64,000 nucleotides of DNA from Hyphomicrobiales bacterium (GTDB lineage Bacteria; Pseudomonadota; Alphaproteobacteria; Rhizobiales; Rhizobiaceae), in contig UCEU01000020.1 of assembly GCA_900471485.1 (NCBI GenBank), positions 1 to 64,000 on the forward strand. Direction: 5' to 3'. The notes beneath the pieces were generated by a model. It ran no database searches and was not told the DNA's origin. It saw only the letters and a program-made list of their open reading frames with translations. Position 1 is the first letter of the stretch. Every line of letters starts with the position of its first letter. Below, in pieces: positions 17,055 through 26,980 of the stretch. Made by a program: the position numbers and the translations under genes.

Positions 17055-18380
17055 ATGACACATCACTTCAGGAAATACATGCTGGCGGCGGCGTCCGTGA
17101 TCGCGCTCGTCGGCGCCTCGCCGGCATTCGCGGCGACGGAACTGACCGTGCAGCGCTTCTTCGGCGCCTGCGATGCCGACTGGGGCACCAACACCGACGT
17201 CAGCAAGGCCGTGGGCGAATGCGGCATCATCACCTCGATGATCAACAAGTTCAACGCCGACAATCCCGATGTGCATGTGACGGTGACCACGGTCGAATGG
17301 CCGGGCTATGACCAGCTGACCGCGCAGTTCGCCGCCGGCGACCCGCCGGATATCGTCACCATCCACCAGTCGGTTCTCGCGGACTACCAGACCAAGGGCC
17401 TGATCATGCCGCTCGACGACGTGCTGAAGTCCGTCGGCGTCGCGCCGACCGATTTCACCGACGCCAGCCTCGGCGGCGTCACCAAGGACGGCAAGATCTA
17501 CGGCCTGCCGATCGACAACTGGACCATGCTCTACCACATCAACATGGACCTCTTCAAAAAGGCCGATCTCGTCAACGCCGACGGTACGCCGAAGCTGCCG
17601 ACAAGCCCGGAAGAGCTTCTGGCGCAGGCCAAGCAGTTCAAGGAAAAGACCGGCAAGCCCTACTTCGTCCAGAACCTCGCCAACGAAGTCGCGCTCTACA
17701 CCCGCAACCTCTACACCTATCTCTTCCAGCAGGATTCCGCCTTCTTCGCGGATCCGAAGCAGGTGAAGCTCAATACGCCCGAAGCCAAGAAGGTGCTCGA
17801 GCTCTACAAGGCGATCTACGATAACGGCGACACGACGAAGGATCTCGACTACGCCGCCAGCATCAACGCCTTCCTCGCCGGTGAAGGCGGCGTGCATCTC
17901 AACGGCACCTGGGTGATCGGCGACTACAATGCCTCGTCGGAAACGGCTGGCACGGCGCTGAACAAGGGCGGCTACGCGGTCTACCCGTACCCGCAGCTCT
18001 TTGCCGGCAAGAAGTCGCAGTATGCCGATGGCCACAGCTGGGCCGTTTCGACGAAGGACCGCTCCGAGGAAGAAACCGCCGCGATCGGCAAATTCCTCAA
18101 GTTCTTCCACGACAACGACTTCGACTGGTCGCGTACCGGCCACCTGCCGGCGGTCAAGGCCGTGCTCGACTCCGAGGAGTTCAAGGCGCTGCCGCACCGC
18201 GACACCATCTCGGCCATCGCGACCCTCGGCACGCCCCTGCCCTCGACCGTCCAGCGCCAGTTCGCGATCCAGGACATCATCGGTCAGGAAATGAGCGCCG
18301 CGATCACCGGTCAGAAGGACGTGGACGCGGCACTCACCGACATGGAATCGCGCATCAACGAGTTGCTCGCCAACATCTAA
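17055..18380 (+). CDS. Sugar-binding protein (CUT1, SBP family 1), arabinoside locus
   Basis: The 441-residue periplasmic protein starts with a signal peptide (about residues 1-26, ending SPAFAATE) after a perfect AGGAGGAGAA. The mature N-terminus contains an uncommon cysteine pair, FFGACDADWG and VGECGII, probably a disulfide. The rest follows the extracellular solute-binding family 1 pattern, for example FLAGEGGVHLNGTWVIGDY. It captures substrate for the preceding permeases. A second protein at 41009-42325, beside a GH2 gene, is a close paralogue with the same cysteine pair, perhaps two-thirds identical by eye. Confidence 0.9.
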   Translation: MTHHFRKYMLAAASVIALVGASPAFAATELTVQRFFGACDADWGTNTDVSKAVGECGIITSMINKFNADNPDVHVTVTTVEWPGYDQLTAQFAAGDPPDIVTIHQSVLADYQTKGLIMPLDDVLKSVGVAPTDFTDASLGGVTKDGKIYGLPIDNWTMLYHINMDLFKKADLVNADGTPKLPTSPEELLAQAKQFKEKTGKPYFVQNLANEVALYTRNLYTYLFQQDSAFFADPKQVKLNTPEAKKVLELYKAIYDNGDTTKDLDYAASINAFLAGEGGVHLNGTWVIGDYNASSETAGTALNKGGYAVYPYPQLFAGKKSQYADGHSWAVSTKDRSEEETAAIGKFLKFFHDNDFDWSRTGHLPAVKAVLDSEEFKALPHRDTISAIATLGTPLPSTVQRQFAIQDIIGQEMSAAITGQKDVDAALTDMESRINELLANI

Positions 18381-18411
18381 GGCTCACTCTCTCCCGAGCC
18401 GAAGAGCAGAT

Positions 18412-18442
18412 GCCCGCCGCTGGTCTCGCGGCGGGCATTCTT
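18412..18442 (+). terminator. Terminator of the arabinoside transporter operon
   Basis: Perfect 9-bp arms GCCCGCCGC (18412-18420) and GCGGCGGGC (18428-18436) enclose a TGGTCTC loop and are followed by ATTCTTTAT. The U-tract is imperfect but the stem is strong and lies 32 bases after the binding-protein stop. Confidence 0.75.
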
Positions 18443-18491
18443 TATAGCGCTATAAAGCGCGAAGCGATCCGCGACCGCACATCGGAACCAC

Positions 18492-19139
18492 TTACGGCCG
18501 CAGCACAAGCGCGCCGTCGACCACTTCCGGGTGGATGCCGACGTAATCGGCGACGCCGGGACGATCCTTCATGGTCGTGCTGTCGGTATGAAGAATGACG
18601 AGAACGGAGCAGCCCGCCGCCTCGCCGGAACGGATACCCGCATCGGCATCCTCGAAGACGAGGCAGCGGCTAGGGTCCACGCCGAGCTTCTTCGCGCCGG
18701 CCAGGAAGGGGTCCGGCGACGGCTTGCCCGTCGTGACGTCCTCGGCCGAAACAAGGGTCGGCGGCAGCGGCAGGCCGGCCGCCTGGATGCGGCGCAGGGC
18801 AAGCTCGCGCGGCGCGGAGGTGACCACCGCCCACCGCTCCGGCGGCAGCTTGGAAAGGAATTCGACGGCGCCGGGGATCGGCACGATGCCCGCGAGGTCT
18901 GTCAGCTCCCGGGCCGTGACTTCGGCCGCGCTCTTGACCGGATCGATCCCGGCATCCTTGAGGTCAGCCATCGTGTCCTCGACGCGCCGTCCGTGATAGG
19001 GCGGCGTCGGAATGCCCTTTTCACGCGCCCACTCGCCCCACACGCGTTCCGAGGCGGCGCTGGAATCGAGGATCGTGCCATCCATGTCGAACAGGAATGC
19101 ATCAAAGGCTTGGGACGCGAGGGGATTGGGTGACAACAT
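18492..19139 (-). CDS. HAD-superfamily sugar phosphatase-like hydrolase
   Basis: The 215-residue cytoplasmic protein has all four HAD motifs: FLFDMDGTILDSS with the nucleophile and acid/base Asp pair, VVTSA, the Lys in TGKPSPDPFLAGAKKLG, and FEDADAGIRSGEAAG. A helical cap lies between motifs I and II (subfamily IA). Relatives dephosphorylate small phosphosugars, glycerol phosphate or beta-phosphoglucomutase-type substrates. It converges on the arabinoside operon, so a link to sugar metabolism is plausible but not shown. The substrate cannot be read from the sequence. Confidence 0.85.
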   Translation of the reverse strand: MLSPNPLASQAFDAFLFDMDGTILDSSAASERVWGEWAREKGIPTPPYHGRRVEDTMADLKDAGIDPVKSAAEVTARELTDLAGIVPIPGAVEFLSKLPPERWAVVTSAPRELALRRIQAAGLPLPPTLVSAEDVTTGKPSPDPFLAGAKKLGVDPSRCLVFEDADAGIRSGEAAGCSVLVILHTDSTTMKDRPGVADYVGIHPEVVDGALVLRP

Positions 19140-19230
19140 CTTTTCTGCTTCTGCTCCAGATCAATCGTGGTGGCGGGAAAGGTCGTGCCCCCGACTAGCG
19201 GAATTCCGCCGTCAGGTCGAGACCGCGCGG

Positions 19231-19848
19231 TCAACGATGGACGACGACGCGGGTTCCCGGCTGGACCATCTCGTAAAGCTGCTCGACATCTTCGCGGTAC
19301 ATGCGAAAGCAGCCGCTCGAGGCATTCTTGCCGATGGAGGACGGATCGTTGGTGCCGTGGATGCGCAACAGTCCATCCGCCAGATAGATGGCGCGCGTGC
19401 CCAGCGGATTGGAGGGGCCGGGTTTGACCACCGCTGGAAGCCGCGGGTTCTTCTGACGCATGCTGGGCGTCGGGCGCCATTCGGGATGCTCGCGCTTGGA
19501 CACCACCCGCGTCGTGCCGTACCATTGCTTTCCTTCGCGTCCGACGGCGATCGGATAGGCGATTTCCTCGCCCCAGGGCGTCGTATAGATCAGCGTGTGG
19601 GCGCGGGTGGCGATGACGATGGTTCCCCTGCCCGCCCGCGTCGATGGCTGGCGGCGTTGCGGCGCCGGTTCGCGATAGTCCGGCGGCGGGCCGTAATCGG
19701 GCGGCGGCGGATAGGCGTAGGGGTCGTCGTAGCTGTAACCACCGTAATCGTCATATCCGTCATACGGGCCGTAAACCTGCGCCCGCGCCGGAAGGGCGGC
19801 CATGAGCAGGATCGTCGCCAATAGAAACAGGGCTCTCATTTCCATCAT
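19231..19848 (-). CDS. L,D-transpeptidase (YkuD/ErfK family)
   Basis: The protein (about 205 residues from the ATG at 19848) has an N-terminal signal peptide (MRALFLLATILLMAALPARA) and a Tyr/Asp/Pro-rich linker (about residues 25-65). The YkuD catalytic domain follows. The active-site motif reads IHGTNDPSSIGKNASSGCFRM, with the catalytic Cys in SSGCF and His in IHGT. It would form 3-3 cross-links or attach proteins to peptidoglycan in the periplasm. Rhizobiales carry many paralogues. Start choice is uncertain: ATGs at 19848, 19845 and 19839 all give the same signal peptide core. Confidence 0.88.
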   Translation of the reverse strand: MMEMRALFLLATILLMAALPARAQVYGPYDGYDDYGGYSYDDPYAYPPPPDYGPPPDYREPAPQRRQPSTRAGRGTIVIATRAHTLIYTTPWGEEIAYPIAVGREGKQWYGTTRVVSKREHPEWRPTPSMRQKNPRLPAVVKPGPSNPLGTRAIYLADGLLRIHGTNDPSSIGKNASSGCFRMYREDVEQLYEMVQPGTRVVVHR

Positions 19849-19989
19849 CCGCTTGTTTTGCAAGCGAGATTGGACTGATGTCTGTGGCGGCACTGTGGCG
19901 ACGGCTCTCAGGCCCCACGGAACGCCGGCGATGGCGGGTGCCGGACAACCGGGCTATGCTATGATTTCACGATCGGTGGGGGGCGAAGA

Positions 19990-21180
19990 GTGGCAGGCAG
20001 CAAACGCGGCGATACCGACGCATTGATCGACTGGATCATTGCCGAGGGGCTTTCCGAAAACAGTATCGACGACGTTGTCGGCGGGCTCGTCGAGAGGCTT
20101 CTCGCGCTCGGCTATCCGCTGGTGCGCGTTTCGGTCGCCATGCCTTCCATCGATCCGATGCAGCGAGGCTTCGCGGTCGTGTGGTTCCGGGATACGTCCC
20201 TTTCCACCGAAGTGCAGGGGCATGGCGAGGCCGGACAGGAGATGTTCGAGCGCTCGCCGATCTTCTATCTTCTGTCCAATAATCTGCTGCACGGCCGCTG
20301 GCGGCTGCCCGAGCGGACGGCAACCGTTTCCTTCCCGCTGTTTGACGAACTGGCCGCTTTCGGCGCGACCGACTACATCATGAAGCTGGTTCCCTTTCCC
20401 GGTGAGACCGCGCTTGAAGGCGTCGGCATCTCCTTTGCCGTCGATGCCGCCGAAGGCTTCACCGACGAGCAGGTCGCGGCGATCGACAGGCTGACGCCGG
20501 CGCTGGCGCTCGTCTGCTGCCGGATCGCCGCCATGCGGGTCGCCACCGACATGCTTGCCGTCTATACCGGCGCACGGACGAGCGGACGCATCCTCAGCGG
20601 CGAGACGCGACGCGGCGGTGGCGAGGCGATCCACGCGGCCATCCTGTTCGCCGACCTCAAGAACTTCACCTCGCTCAACGAGGCATGGGCACCCGGCAAG
20701 ATCGTGTCCTGGCTGAACGAAAGCTTCGAAGCGGTCGTCAATCCCGTGGAGGAGCACGGCGGCGAGGTCCTGAAATTCATGGGCGACAGCGTTCTGGCGA
20801 TCTTCCCGGTCGATCAAGGCAAGCCCGCCGATGCCTGCGCGCGGGCGCTGTCGGCGGCAAGGACGGCCATGCAGGCAACAGAGGCCCTGAACCTGAGCCG
20901 GGTCGCCCGCGGCGAGCCGGCGATCCTGATCGACATCGCCCTGCATGTGGGCGAGATCTTTTACGGCAATGTCGGCGCTTCCCGGCGCCTCGACTTCACG
21001 GCGATCGGCGGTGCCGTCAACGAGGCGGCGCGGATCGAGACGCTCGCGGACACCGTCGGACACAGCCTGCTCGCCTCCTCGGCGTTTGCCGCGCAGGCGC
21101 CGGATGGGTTCCATCAGGTTGGCACATTCGCGCTGAAGGGCGTGGAAAAGCCGGCCGATGTCTTCGCGTGGATCGACTGA
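19990..21180 (+). CDS. Class III adenylate/guanylate cyclase
   Basis: The 396-residue protein begins at a GTG preceded by GGGGGGCGAAGA. The N-terminal 200 residues have no domain I can name. They resemble the GAF-like N-termini of many rhizobial cyclases. The C-terminal cyclase domain has both metal-binding aspartates, Asp222 in FADLKNFTS and Asp266 in KFMGDSVLAIF, followed by the GVAVNEAAR-like segment TAIGGAVNEAARIE. No membrane segment is apparent, so it is likely a soluble enzyme making cAMP. The next gene encodes a c-di-GMP enzyme, but the two have an 84-base gap and may not be co-transcribed. Confidence 0.88.
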   Translation: MAGSKRGDTDALIDWIIAEGLSENSIDDVVGGLVERLLALGYPLVRVSVAMPSIDPMQRGFAVVWFRDTSLSTEVQGHGEAGQEMFERSPIFYLLSNNLLHGRWRLPERTATVSFPLFDELAAFGATDYIMKLVPFPGETALEGVGISFAVDAAEGFTDEQVAAIDRLTPALALVCCRIAAMRVATDMLAVYTGARTSGRILSGETRRGGGEAIHAAILFADLKNFTSLNEAWAPGKIVSWLNESFEAVVNPVEEHGGEVLKFMGDSVLAIFPVDQGKPADACARALSAARTAMQATEALNLSRVARGEPAILIDIALHVGEIFYGNVGASRRLDFTAIGGAVNEAARIETLADTVGHSLLASSAFAAQAPDGFHQVGTFALKGVEKPADVFAWID

Positions 21181-21264
21181 TTTCGCGGTGCCGCAATTTC
21201 TCGCAACTGCGTTCATTCTTGGATAACCGCGGATGCCTATGGTCTGCCGAGAGTGGAGAGCGGC

Positions 21265-23373
21265 ATGGATCGACGGTCGACAAGGATTTCGGGTTCACAC
21301 GATCTGGCAGAGATCGACGGCGAAGGCACGGCCACGTTCGAAGCTCTCCGGCAGCAACACCTGGCGCTGTCGCAGCAATATGAACGTCTGGAGGCCATGA
21401 TCAATCATGTGCCCGATTTCATCTATGCAAAGGACACCAAGGGGCGATTCCTGTTCGCCAATCGTGCCATCGTTTCGAACAACGGCTTTTCCCACATGCA
21501 CGAGATGGTCGGCCTGACCGATGCCGACATACATCCGAGCAGCGCGGCTCGCGACATCGACGTGCTGGAAAGCAAGGTCATAACCTCGGGAGAGCCTGAT
21601 CTCGGCATAGAGGAACGCAGGCTCAAGGGCGAAGGCTGGTTGATGATGTCGCGCGTTCCGTTGCGCGATCGCGACGGCGCGGTCATCGGCGTCGTGGGAG
21701 CATCGCGGGATATCTCGGCCAGGAAGCGGGCAGAGGAACTGATGAGCGCCCAGACCAGGCTTCTGCAGGATGTCGCGCGCGGCGCGGAATTCGATTCACT
21801 GATCAAGGACGGACAGGCGCTGCTCCAAAGGCTCCTTCCCGGCGCGACCATCGCATTCTTCCTGAGCGATCAGGGCGGCGAACCAGCCAAAGACGGCTGC
21901 ATCACCTTTCCGATCTTCTCGCGCGACGGCGGCAGGCATGGTGTGCTCGCGGTATCGGAATCGGCACTGGTGGAGGCCGGCCTTCGGGAATTCCTGCTCG
22001 GTGTCGCACAGACGATCGGGATCGCGATCGACCGCCATCGCGACATCGCGCACATCGCCTTTCTCGCCGAACACGACATCCTCACCGGACTGCCGAACCG
22101 GAGCCTGCTCGATCGCAAGCTGGACACGATGCTGAAGGCGGCCGCCGCGCAACAGCAGTCGCTTGCCGTGGCCTTTCTCGATCTCGACAATTTCAAGCTG
22201 GTGAATGACAGCCTCGGTCATGGCGCCGGAGACGAGCTTCTCAAGGTCGTCGCACACCGTATCTCCGCCCTGCTCGGACCAAGAGACATCCTGTCGCGCA
22301 TCGGCGGCGACGAATTCGTGGTGGTTCTCGACAATCCCGACGTGGCCATGGAGACGCTGGGCACCATCCTCAAGGCCGTATCCCAGCGGCTGGTCGTGGA
22401 CGGCGTGGAGATTCTGACGACCTGCAGCATCGGCGTCGCGTTTTTCGCAGAGCATGGCGACACCGCATCCGAACTCTTCGCGAACGCCGACATGGCGCTC
22501 TATCGCGTCAAGGATGCCGGGCGCAACAGCATCCAGATCTTCAGTCCTTCGATGGCCGCCGAGGCGCGCACCAAGCTCGCGACCATCGACGACCTCCACC
22601 GCGCGGTGGAGCGTCAGGAATTCGTGGTCCACTACCAGCCGCAGAAGAACATGAGCACGGGTGCCGTCACCGGCATGGAAGCGCTGGTCAGATGGCAGCA
22701 TCCGCAGCAGGGCTTGCTGCCACCCGGATCGTTCATCCCGCTCGCGGAGGAAACCGGGCTGATCGTCCCGATCGGCGAGTTCGTGCTTCTGGAAGCCTGT
22801 CGGCAGGCGCGCCGGTGGCAGGATCTCGGCCTTGCGCCCTGCAGCGTCGCGGTCAACGTTTCGGCGCGGCAATTCCAGGAAGCCGGTCTTGTCGGCCACG
22901 TCGCCGCCGCGCTGGAGCAATCCGGCCTCGATCCGCAATGGCTGGAGCTCGAGGTGACCGAAAGCCTGATCATGCGGGACGTCGAGGGCGCCATCGCGCG
23001 CATGCACGAGTTGAAACGTCTCGGCGTCAACCTGTCGATCGACGACTTCGGCACCGGCTATTCGAGCCTCAGCACGCTGAAGCGTTTCCCGATCTCGCGT
23101 CTCAAGATCGACCGCTCGTTCATTGCCGATATTCCCGGTGACAGCGGCGACATGGCTCTGACGTCGGCGATCATTTCGCTCGGCAAGATCCTCGAGCTGG
23201 AAGTCGTGGCGGAAGGCGTGGAAACCGAGGAACAGATGCAGTTTCTGGCGACGGCCGGCTGCGAATACCTGCAGGGCTTCCTGTTTTCAAAGCCCCTGCC
23301 GTCGTCCGAAATCGGCGCATTGCTATCGCCGGCCGATGGAGAGCGTTCGCGGCCGTCCCCGTCACCGCGCTAG
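21265..23373 (+). CDS. PAS-GGDEF-EAL c-di-GMP turnover protein
   Basis: The 702-residue cytoplasmic protein has a PAS domain (about residues 35-160, starting [18 protein letters not shown]), a short GAF-like region, GGDEF at 347-351 ([11 protein letters not shown]) and EAL at 472-474 ([11 protein letters not shown]). The diguanylate cyclase motif is intact, but the RxxD inhibitory site is degenerate (GPRD). All common EAL-domain residues seem present, including [31 protein letters not shown] and [11 protein letters not shown], so it may make or degrade c-di-GMP. The start follows TGGAG at 21265. Its stop overlaps the convergent LacI gene by four bases. Confidence 0.9.
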   Translation: MDRRSTRISGSHDLAEIDGEGTATFEALRQQHLALSQQYERLEAMINHVPDFIYAKDTKGRFLFANRAIVSNNGFSHMHEMVGLTDADIHPSSAARDIDVLESKVITSGEPDLGIEERRLKGEGWLMMSRVPLRDRDGAVIGVVGASRDISARKRAEELMSAQTRLLQDVARGAEFDSLIKDGQALLQRLLPGATIAFFLSDQGGEPAKDGCITFPIFSRDGGRHGVLAVSESALVEAGLREFLLGVAQTIGIAIDRHRDIAHIAFLAEHDILTGLPNRSLLDRKLDTMLKAAAAQQQSLAVAFLDLDNFKLVNDSLGHGAGDELLKVVAHRISALLGPRDILSRIGGDEFVVVLDNPDVAMETLGTILKAVSQRLVVDGVEILTTCSIGVAFFAEHGDTASELFANADMALYRVKDAGRNSIQIFSPSMAAEARTKLATIDDLHRAVERQEFVVHYQPQKNMSTGAVTGMEALVRWQHPQQGLLPPGSFIPLAEETGLIVPIGEFVLLEACRQARRWQDLGLAPCSVAVNVSARQFQEAGLVGHVAAALEQSGLDPQWLELEVTESLIMRDVEGAIARMHELKRLGVNLSIDDFGTGYSSLSTLKRFPISRLKIDRSFIADIPGDSGDMALTSAIISLGKILELEVVAEGVETEEQMQFLATAGCEYLQGFLFSKPLPSSEIGALLSPADGERSRPSPSPR

Positions 23374-24437
23374 CGATGCGCGCCGATGCTGTCGCGGCGG
23401 ATGAACCGACTGGCTATGGTGAGCCTCATCTCGGGGTGACTTTCCGTGCCCTCCATGCGCGCGATCAGCCATTCCGTGGCGGTCTCGCCAAGTGCCTCCA
23501 TGGGCTGCTCGATCGTTGACAGTGGCGGGGCGCAGTATTCGCACACCGGCGAGCCGTCAAAGGAAACCACCGAAAGGTCGTGCGGCACCCGCCAACCCAT
23601 CTTCTGAACCCTGCTCATGAAGGAGATGGCCATGTCGTCGCTGGTCGCAACCACGGCGGTCGGCTTCTCTTCGAGGCCAGCGAAGTGGTCGGCCGCCTGC
23701 AGGCCGGTCTCGAAACCGAACTGGAAGCTGAGGTTTCCGCCGGAACGTGTGACATGCGCTTCAGACAGGCCCGCCTCGCCAAGGGCCTCGACGAGGCCGG
23801 CATAGCGTTCAACGTCGTGATAGTTTCCGATCGGGCCAGCGATATAGAAGAAGCGGCGATGCCCGAGTTCGATGAGTTCGCGAACGGCTTGCCTGACGGC
23901 CAGCCTGTCGTTGGTGATGACACTGGGAACCGCAGTTTCGCTCATGTCGAGCAGCAGCGAGACGATCGGAAGGCCTGCCTCGGCGAGCGACCGATTGGCG
24001 ACGACGGGCAACTGCGACGACAGGATCAGCGCGCCCCTGACAGTGCCGCCGAAGGCAAGATCGAGAATGTGGCGCTCCGAGCTTTCGTCGCGATCCAGGT
24101 TGGCGATCATCAGGTTGTAGCCGTTACGGATGACGGAGCGGTTCACAGCTTCGAGAACCTGAGGAATGATCTGCGAGGCGCCATAGTGCAGCGATCCTGG
24201 CAGGATGATCATGATCACGTTCGACTTGCCGACCCTGAGATTACGAGCGGCGGCATTGGGGGTATAGCCAAGCTCTTCTGCGGCGGCAGCGATACGCGCA
24301 CGCGTCTTTTCGTTGACGCGGCCCGGGTTTGCCAGCGCCCGGCTGACGGTCGAGATGGCGACGCCGGCAAGGCGCGCCACATCCGCCATCAGAGCGGACG
24401 ATCCCTCTGTGGATGAATTGTTTTCAGTTTTCTTCAT
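23370..24437 (-). CDS. LacI-family repressor of the downstream sugar operon
   Basis: The 355-residue regulator has an N-terminal HTH ([21 protein letters not shown], residues about 18-38) and hinge ([13 protein letters not shown]). A periplasmic-binding-protein-like sensor domain follows. A 16-residue tail precedes the HTH, slightly longer than usual. It is divergent from the epimerase-ABC-GMC operon. The 234-bp gap contains two LacI-type palindromes that match its expected binding style, so it likely represses both itself and that operon until a sugar is bound. The effector is unknown. GGATGGA lies before the ATG. Confidence 0.9.
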   Translation of the reverse strand: MKKTENNSSTEGSSALMADVARLAGVAISTVSRALANPGRVNEKTRARIAAAAEELGYTPNAAARNLRVGKSNVIMIILPGSLHYGASQIIPQVLEAVNRSVIRNGYNLMIANLDRDESSERHILDLAFGGTVRGALILSSQLPVVANRSLAEAGLPIVSLLLDMSETAVPSVITNDRLAVRQAVRELIELGHRRFFYIAGPIGNYHDVERYAGLVEALGEAGLSEAHVTRSGGNLSFQFGFETGLQAADHFAGLEEKPTAVVATSDDMAISFMSRVQKMGWRVPHDLSVVSFDGSPVCEYCAPPLSTIEQPMEALGETATEWLIARMEGTESHPEMRLTIASRFIRRDSIGAHR

Positions 24438-24498
24438 TCATTCCATCCACTTAAACCCAGCGCAGGGCAGAACCCTCGCGTCTCCCGTGACCCTTATA

Positions 24499-24510
24499 GC
24501 AAACGTTTGC
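24499..24510. promoter_or_regulatory. LacI-type operator 1
   Basis: GCAAACGTTTGC is a perfect 12-bp palindrome with the central CG typical of LacI/GalR operators. It lies 62 bases from the regulator start and would control the regulator gene or form a loop with operator 2. Confidence 0.7.
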
Positions 24511-24565
24511 CAAAAAATCGAAGAAAGCCATTGCATCTTTTATCGCCTTGTCTAATATCGAGGCA

Positions 24566-24581
24566 TGGCAAACGATTGCCA
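24566..24581. promoter_or_regulatory. LacI-type operator 2
   Basis: TGGCAAACGATTGCCA is a near-perfect 16-bp palindrome with the same GCAAACG half-site as operator 1. The centre-to-centre distance is about 69 bases. It lies about 90 bases upstream of the epimerase-like gene and is the probable repression site for the operon. Confidence 0.7.
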
Positions 24582-24671
24582 AGTGTCAAAGCACTGAATT
24601 ATATAAATAAATTTCGCCGTGGAAGCTCTCTTTCGCGACGAGTTGCCTATGCTCATCGGAGGAATTGAACA

Positions 24672-25625
24672 ATGGCGTCGAGTGATAATCTGCGTTTCGG
24701 TGTGGACCTGGTTACCTTCTTCCATCCGGGATTCTGGGGCGTCGACAGCTACGACGCGATCATCGATTACGCCAAGTCAGAGCCACGCAAGTTCTGGGAC
24801 AAGATCCTCGACAGCATCCAGGCATCGGGCGTCACCGGCGTCGAGCTGACGTTTTCGCCCTTCAACTGGCAGGACGCCATCAAGACCTACGGCTCGGTCG
24901 AAGGTTTCGCCGCCGAACTCTCCAAGCGCGGCCTGCAGCTCGCATCCGGCTTCTTCGCGGAACTGGAAGCATCGGGCGACTTCACCGAGGCGGCGGCACA
25001 GGACGCAATCATCGCCAAAGCTGAACTCTACGCCGACTTCATCAAGGCTTGCGGCGGCGATGTGATGGTGATCGGCGCGCCGATGCGCCAGACGCCGGGC
25101 GCCGAGCCGGTTCGCTTCCGAGATTTCGAGCAGACCAGGATCATCGCCGATTTTCTCAACCGGCTGGGCGCGATCCTCTACAAGAAGGGCGTCAAGCTTG
25201 CCGTTCATACGGAAGCACACTCGATCTTCGCCGCCGCCCGCGACGTCGACCTGTTGATGCTGCTGACCGACCCCGCCTACGTCCATATGTGCCCGGATAC
25301 GGCCCATATCATTCTCGAAGGCTCCGATCCGATCCAGCTGGCCGACCGCCACCACGAGCGCATGGTCATTGCGCACTGGAAGGACGCGATCGGCAAGATG
25401 CCTTCAGACACACCGATCGGCAAGGATATCCATGAGCGTCATCGCCCCTATTTCTGCGGCTTCGGCCTCGGTCGCGTCGATTGGCCAGCCTGGATCCGGC
25501 TGCTCCGCGACCGCCAGTTTAGCGGCTGGGCGATCCTCGAGCTCGATGCCGCTCCAGATCCCGTCGGCGATATCGCCAATGGCCTGACCCTCGTGCGGCA
25601 GTCGCTGCTGCCGATCTATCGCTAA
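24672..25625 (+). CDS. Sugar phosphate isomerase/epimerase-like TIM-barrel protein
   Basis: The 317-residue protein belongs to the xylose-isomerase-like TIM-barrel (AP endonuclease 2) superfamily. Glu and His metal-ligand candidates appear in GVELTFSPFN, LAVHTEAHSIF, HMCPDTAHI and VIAHWKDAI. These metal-dependent proteins include epimerases, inosose dehydratase and enzymes acting on 3-keto sugars. It is the first gene of the operon, 46 bases after GGAGG-bearing leader DNA, and precedes an importer and a GMC oxidoreductase. That company makes a 3-keto-sugar enzyme a reasonable inference; a hydroxypyruvate- or inositol-type isomerase is an alternative. Confidence 0.8.
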   Translation: MASSDNLRFGVDLVTFFHPGFWGVDSYDAIIDYAKSEPRKFWDKILDSIQASGVTGVELTFSPFNWQDAIKTYGSVEGFAAELSKRGLQLASGFFAELEASGDFTEAAAQDAIIAKAELYADFIKACGGDVMVIGAPMRQTPGAEPVRFRDFEQTRIIADFLNRLGAILYKKGVKLAVHTEAHSIFAAARDVDLLMLLTDPAYVHMCPDTAHIILEGSDPIQLADRHHERMVIAHWKDAIGKMPSDTPIGKDIHERHRPYFCGFGLGRVDWPAWIRLLRDRQFSGWAILELDAAPDPVGDIANGLTLVRQSLLPIYR

Positions 25626-25677
25626 CCGAACCTGTAACCAACGGCCCCACAAAGAGGGCCCATGAAGAGGTGGAACC

Positions 25678-26907
25678 ATGAAGAGAATGACAATCCTGCT
25701 CGCCGGCACCATCCTGCTCGGCGCCGTCGGCCTGGCGCAGGCCGATGACAAACTGAAGGCCGAGGTCTTCACCTCCTGGACCTCGGGCGGAGAAGGCCGC
25801 GCCGTCGACGCGATCAAGAAGGAATTCGAAAAGCGCGGCGGTGTGTGGGAGAGCTCCACCGTGGCCGGCTTCGAAAACGCCAATGCCGCCTTCCAGAACC
25901 GCCTCGTCGCTGGCGACCCGCCAACGGCAAAGCAAGTCGTGGTCGGCAAGGACCCGGCCGAGTTCATCGAACAGGGCCTGATGAACCCGATCGACGAGGT
26001 GGCTGCCGCGGGCAAGTGGAAGGACGTCCTTCCGAAAGCGCTCTACGACTACATCTCCTATGACGGCAAGGTTTACCTGACACCAACGGGCATTCACGGC
26101 GAAAGCTGGATGTTCTACTCCAAGGACGCCTTCGCCAAGGCCGGCATCACCGAAGAGCCCAAGGATTGGGACGCCTTCTTCGCCGACATGGACAAGCTGA
26201 AGGCCGCCGGCCTGACACCGATCGCCTGGGGCGGCCAGGCCTGGCAGGAAGTCAAGGTCTTCAACATGGTGCTGCTGTCGCAGGTCGGCATGGACGGCTT
26301 CATGAAGATCTATGCCGACAAGGATCAGACTGCCCTGACGTCCGACGGCGTCAAGAAGGCTCTCGAAATCTTCGGCAAGCTGCGCAACTATGTCGACGAA
26401 GGCTCTCCGGGCCGCAACTGGAACGACGCGACCGCCATGGTCATCACCGGCAAGGCCGGCGTGCAGTTCATGGGTGACTGGGCCAAGGGCGAATTCACCG
26501 CCGCCGGCAAGGTTGCCGACAAGGACTTCGGCTGCGCCGTCTCGCCGGCCTCTCCCGGCCTGCTCTACATCTCGGATGCCTTCGGCTACATGAAGACCAA
26601 CGATGCGAACCAGGATGCCGCGCAGAAGCTCCTGGCAGAAGTCGTGATGGATCCGGCAGTCCAGGTCGACTTCTCGCTCAACAAGGGCTCGATCCCCGTG
26701 CGCACCGACGTCGACAAGTCCAAGTTCGACGCCTGCACCCAGAAGGGCATGGCCTTCCTGTCCGACGGCAAGATCGTTCCTGAACACGCCATCACCACGA
26801 CGCCGGAACAGGTCGGCGCGCTGACCGACTTCATCGGCGAATTCTGGGCAAACCCGTCCGCCGATATCGACGCGTCAGCCGCGCAGTTCGCCGCGATCTA
26901 CGAATAA
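25678..26907 (+). CDS. Sugar-binding protein (CUT1, SBP family 1)
   Basis: The 409-residue periplasmic protein has a signal peptide (about 1-22, ending GLAQADD). It then has a family-1 binding-protein fold with EVFTSWTSGGEGRAVDAI at the mature N-terminus and AGVQFMGDWAKGEF in the second lobe. It resembles glucose/mannose-binding proteins of the GtsA/COG1653 type. GAAGAGGTGG precedes the ATG. It feeds the two permeases downstream and shares their LacI-controlled operon. Confidence 0.88.
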   Translation: MKRMTILLAGTILLGAVGLAQADDKLKAEVFTSWTSGGEGRAVDAIKKEFEKRGGVWESSTVAGFENANAAFQNRLVAGDPPTAKQVVVGKDPAEFIEQGLMNPIDEVAAAGKWKDVLPKALYDYISYDGKVYLTPTGIHGESWMFYSKDAFAKAGITEEPKDWDAFFADMDKLKAAGLTPIAWGGQAWQEVKVFNMVLLSQVGMDGFMKIYADKDQTALTSDGVKKALEIFGKLRNYVDEGSPGRNWNDATAMVITGKAGVQFMGDWAKGEFTAAGKVADKDFGCAVSPASPGLLYISDAFGYMKTNDANQDAAQKLLAEVVMDPAVQVDFSLNKGSIPVRTDVDKSKFDACTQKGMAFLSDGKIVPEHAITTTPEQVGALTDFIGEFWANPSADIDASAAQFAAIYE

Positions 26908-26919
26908 GATCGGGCAGCT

Positions 26920-26951
26920 GCCGCCTGCGCCGCACCACCGGCGCGGGCGGC
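26920..26951 (+). other. Intercistronic hairpin after the binding-protein gene
   Basis: Thirteen-base arms (26920-26932 and 26939-26951) pair with one G-T wobble around a CACCAC loop. It lies between the binding-protein stop and the permease start, the same arrangement as in the agp operon. A weak CTTTG follows, so partial termination or 3'-end protection is likely. Confidence 0.55.
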
Positions 26952-26980
26952 CTTTGAACCACTTTCGCAAAGACATTCAG

